This document shows, in pieces, positions 62,622-64,000 of a stretch of 64,000 bases of DNA. Below the pieces are notes generated by a model. It made no database searches. It saw only the letters and a list, made by a program, of their open reading frames with translations, and was not told where the DNA came from. This stretch comes from Virgibacillus sp. AGTR (lineage in GTDB: Bacteria; Bacillota; Bacilli; Bacillales; Amphibacillaceae): NCBI RefSeq assembly GCF_016919725.2, contig NZ_JAJERH010000013.1, positions 1 through 64,000 of the forward strand, in the 5' to 3' direction. Position numbers and translations under genes: made by a program. Each line of letters starts with the position of its first letter. Position 1 is the stretch's first letter.

Positions 62622-62990
62622 GTGATGATAGAATTATTAAATGAAGTAGTTAATGATGTGTCGCCATTCTATCTATATATTAGTATATTACTTACGATTG
62701 TATCTACCTATCAATTCTTAACAATAGATGCGCGAAATATTATAGAAAATAATAATATTTTGACAAGGGAATATCATAATCTACGTGTACGGTTATTGCC
62801 AATGCAAGAATTATTTGGCGAATGTAGAGAGGTTATTGAATGGTTAATTAAAAAGACAAATCGAATAGCATCGCCTGATGATGATACAGACAACGAATCC
62901 TTCTCGTTCCAAGCAAATGAATTATCAAAACGAGGAGGACAACAATGGATCGTCAATTTATATTCACATTCCTTAAGAAATATAGTGTAA
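62622..62990 (+). CDS. mifM: MifM-like arrest peptide upstream of yidC2
   Basis: 122 aa. One membrane helix (about residues 14-35, SPFYLYISILLTIVSTYQFL), a charged linker, then REVIEWLIKKTNRIASPDDD and TDNE (69-92). From memory, B. subtilis MifM has RITTWIRKVFRMN followed by SPVNDEEDAG, which aligns well (W..K...R..SP, then an acidic cluster). MifM stalls ribosomes when YidC is short, exposing the yidC2 ribosome binding site. An 11-bp hairpin here covers that site and its 5' arm starts right after the acidic codons. AAAGGAGG precedes the GTG start (next codon ATG). The frame runs 46 nt into yidC2, longer than in B. subtilis. Confidence 0.8.
   Translation: MMIELLNEVVNDVSPFYLYISILLTIVSTYQFLTIDARNIIENNNILTREYHNLRVRLLPMQELFGECREVIEWLIKKTNRIASPDDDTDNESFSFQANELSKRGGQQWIVNLYSHSLRNIV
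62898..62939 (+). promoter_or_regulatory. Hairpin hiding the yidC2 ribosome binding site
   Basis: TCCTTCTCGTT (62898-62908) pairs with AACGAGGAGGA (62929-62939), 11 bp with one G-U pair and a 20-nt loop. The second arm contains GAGGAGG, the yidC2 ribosome binding site. The first arm is mifM codons 93-96. Confidence 0.8.
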
Positions 62991-63712
62991 TTAGTATTAT
63001 TCTTGTAATCTTTTTAACGGGTTGCCAAGGTGATACTAGCGCTGCAGGTTTTTTTAGTTTTGAAAATCCCTTTTCGCAGCTTATCAAATATATTGCCATA
63101 CTGTTTGGTGGCGACTATGGATTATCAATCATCGTTCTAACGTTGCTTATTCGTTTGCTTTTAATGCCATTATCTTTAAAACAAACGAAAAGTGCTGCAA
63201 AGACGAAAGAAAAGATGAGCGAAATGAAGCCTGACATGGATGCTATTACGGATAAGTATAAGGACAAAAAAGATGCAGAGTCGAAAGCAGAGATGCAAAA
63301 GGAAATGATGCAACTCTACCAGAAGCATCAATTTAACCCTTTAAGCTCATTGGGGTGTTTGCCGATGCTTATTCAATTTCCGATTATCATAGCGGTTTAC
63401 TATGCGATTAGGAATTCGCCAGAAATTGCCGCACATTCATTTCTCTGGTTCGATTTAGGACAGGTTGATTTGATTCTACCATTTGTCGCAGCGGCTATTT
63501 ACTTTATTCAATCGAGAGTATCGTTAACAGGGATGGACGAAAAACAGAGGAAGCAGATGGCGGTTATGTCGCTCTTATCGCCTGTTATGATAGGGTTTAT
63601 TTCCTTTAATGCACCTGCTGCATTACCATTATATTGGACGGTTAGTGGACTGTTTTTAGTTCTTCAAACATTGTTAGCAAAAAGATTGTACTATCTGAAA
63701 ATCCAACATTAA
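62945..63712 (+). CDS. yidC: YidC/OxaA membrane insertase, second copy type
   Basis: 255 aa. Lipobox LTGC (Cys about 27), five membrane helices of the Oxa1 core with LTLLIRLLLMPLSLKQTKSA, in which the Arg of the hydrophilic groove is present, and NPLSSLGCLPMLIQFPIIIA. It inserts and folds membrane proteins with or without Sec. Its place behind a mifM-like ORF identifies it as YidC2 (YqjG) and not the constitutive SpoIIIJ. ATG five nt after GGAGGA. Confidence 0.93.
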   Translation: MDRQFIFTFLKKYSVISIILVIFLTGCQGDTSAAGFFSFENPFSQLIKYIAILFGGDYGLSIIVLTLLIRLLLMPLSLKQTKSAAKTKEKMSEMKPDMDAITDKYKDKKDAESKAEMQKEMMQLYQKHQFNPLSSLGCLPMLIQFPIIIAVYYAIRNSPEIAAHSFLWFDLGQVDLILPFVAAAIYFIQSRVSLTGMDEKQRKQMAVMSLLSPVMIGFISFNAPAALPLYWTVSGLFLVLQTLLAKRLYYLKIQH

Positions 63713-63780
63713 ATAGCGTTGACATCCGAATGTATCCTATTTATAATTACTCGAGTGGAATGGATAGTAGAAAACATTCC

Positions 63781-63833
63781 GTGCGGGAGAGGTTCTTAGC
63801 TTTAACCCTCTATAAAAAACTAAGGACAAATGA
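63781..63833 (+). promoter_or_regulatory. preQ1-I riboswitch
   Basis: AGAGGTTCTTAGC (P1 and loop), CCCTCT (P1 3' arm), then ATAAAAAACTAAGGA, the A-rich tail that forms the pseudoknot. All conserved parts of class I preQ1 aptamers are present. It senses the queuosine precursor. The controlled gene lies outside the window, probably a queuosine gene or a preQ1/queuine transporter. Confidence 0.88.
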
Positions 63834-63839
63834 TGTGAT

Positions 63840-63876
63840 AAAAAGTCATGTGCCTTAGGCCATGGCTTTTTGTTTG
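63840..63876 (+). terminator. Terminator of the preQ1 riboswitch
   Basis: AAAAAGTCATG / CATGGCTTTTT with T run. The loop has CCTTAG, able to pair with CTAAGG of the aptamer as an alternative fold. Confidence 0.75.
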
Positions 63877-64000
63877 TCTAGAGAATTACAAAATTAGCCG
63901 ATGTGGATAAATATGGGCGTGTTGAGCTCCAGCACCCAGAAACGAGGCTACTTCACGAATTGCCCTACGACAAGTCACCATCGGCTCGCAAAGCACACCG
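63876..64000 (+). repeat. Family 2 intergenic repeat, copy d (cut by window end)
   Basis: GTCTAGAGAATTACAAAATT onward, to CGGCTCGCAAAGCACACCG at the window edge. It again starts at a terminator T run. Confidence 0.85.

Overview
This window looks like a chromosomal segment of a low-GC, endospore-forming member of the Bacillaceae. The evidence is the AT-rich sequence, strong AGGAGG ribosome binding sites with frequent TTG/GTG starts, CotF-type spore coat genes, and several loci familiar from Bacillus: ykoFEDC with a TPP riboswitch, thrZ with tandem T-boxes, dctB/dctS/dctR, a SigW-type pspA operon, and a mifM-yidC2 pair. A halotolerant relative such as Virgibacillus or Oceanobacillus is my guess, not something the sequence proves. 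I saw no rRNA or tRNA genes, CRISPR array or prophage.

Layout. 0-5 kb: a GntR/ABC transporter operon and a TetR-controlled DHA2 drug exporter with repeated operators. 5-11.4 kb: a beta-lactam resistance locus (blaI, blaR1, a promoter overlaid by two BlaI-type operators, an IS110 remnant, a twice-frameshifted class B penicillin-binding protein and an intact class A beta-lactamase). 11.5-16.5 kb: LysR with MFS exporter, a Zur-controlled ZinT lipoprotein, and a Bcr/CflA-type exporter. 16.6-21 kb: a 1399-residue secreted GH101 glycosidase behind a cre site. 21-29 kb: small regulators, acetyltransferases, VOC proteins and a decayed TnpB element that keeps its right end. 29-33.3 kb: tandem cytosine-deaminase-like amidohydrolases with an ankyrin lipoprotein and a divergent LysR gene. 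33.3-36.3 kb: spore coat genes, a DUF72 protein and an NlpC/P60 protein whose catalytic Cys is Ser. 36.4-42.5 kb: a decayed membrane protein, two T-box leaders with thrZ, a flavoprotein and a serine hydrolase. 42.7-47.4 kb: a SigW-type pspA envelope-stress operon with a membrane-bound spermidine-synthase-like protein. 48.9-50.5 kb: a VOC/pentapeptide/CHY zinc-finger operon. 50.6-54.4 kb: the ykoFEDC thiamine-precursor ECF transporter. 54.7-62.2 kb: dctB, divergent dctS-dctR, then a TAXI-type TRAP transporter. 62.6-64 kb: mifM-like arrest peptide, yidC2 and a preQ1-I riboswitch whose gene lies beyond the window.

Two dispersed intergenic repeat families run through the window. Family 1 (10 copies, 40-200 bp) carries two hairpins, and paired changes in the first stem between copies suggest that a structure is conserved. 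Family 2 (4 copies, about 190 bp) begins every time directly after an intrinsic terminator. The two families are sometimes joined end to end. They sit in 5' leaders, inside operons and between the two T-boxes.

The most notable signal is at 62.6-63.0 kb. A single-membrane-span ORF ends in a MifM-like arrest region, and an 11-bp hairpin directly after it hides the yidC2 ribosome binding site. This is the arrangement expected for a nascent-chain sensor of membrane insertion. I found no clearly new multi-gene system. Gene names rest on sequence recognition from memory, without database searches.
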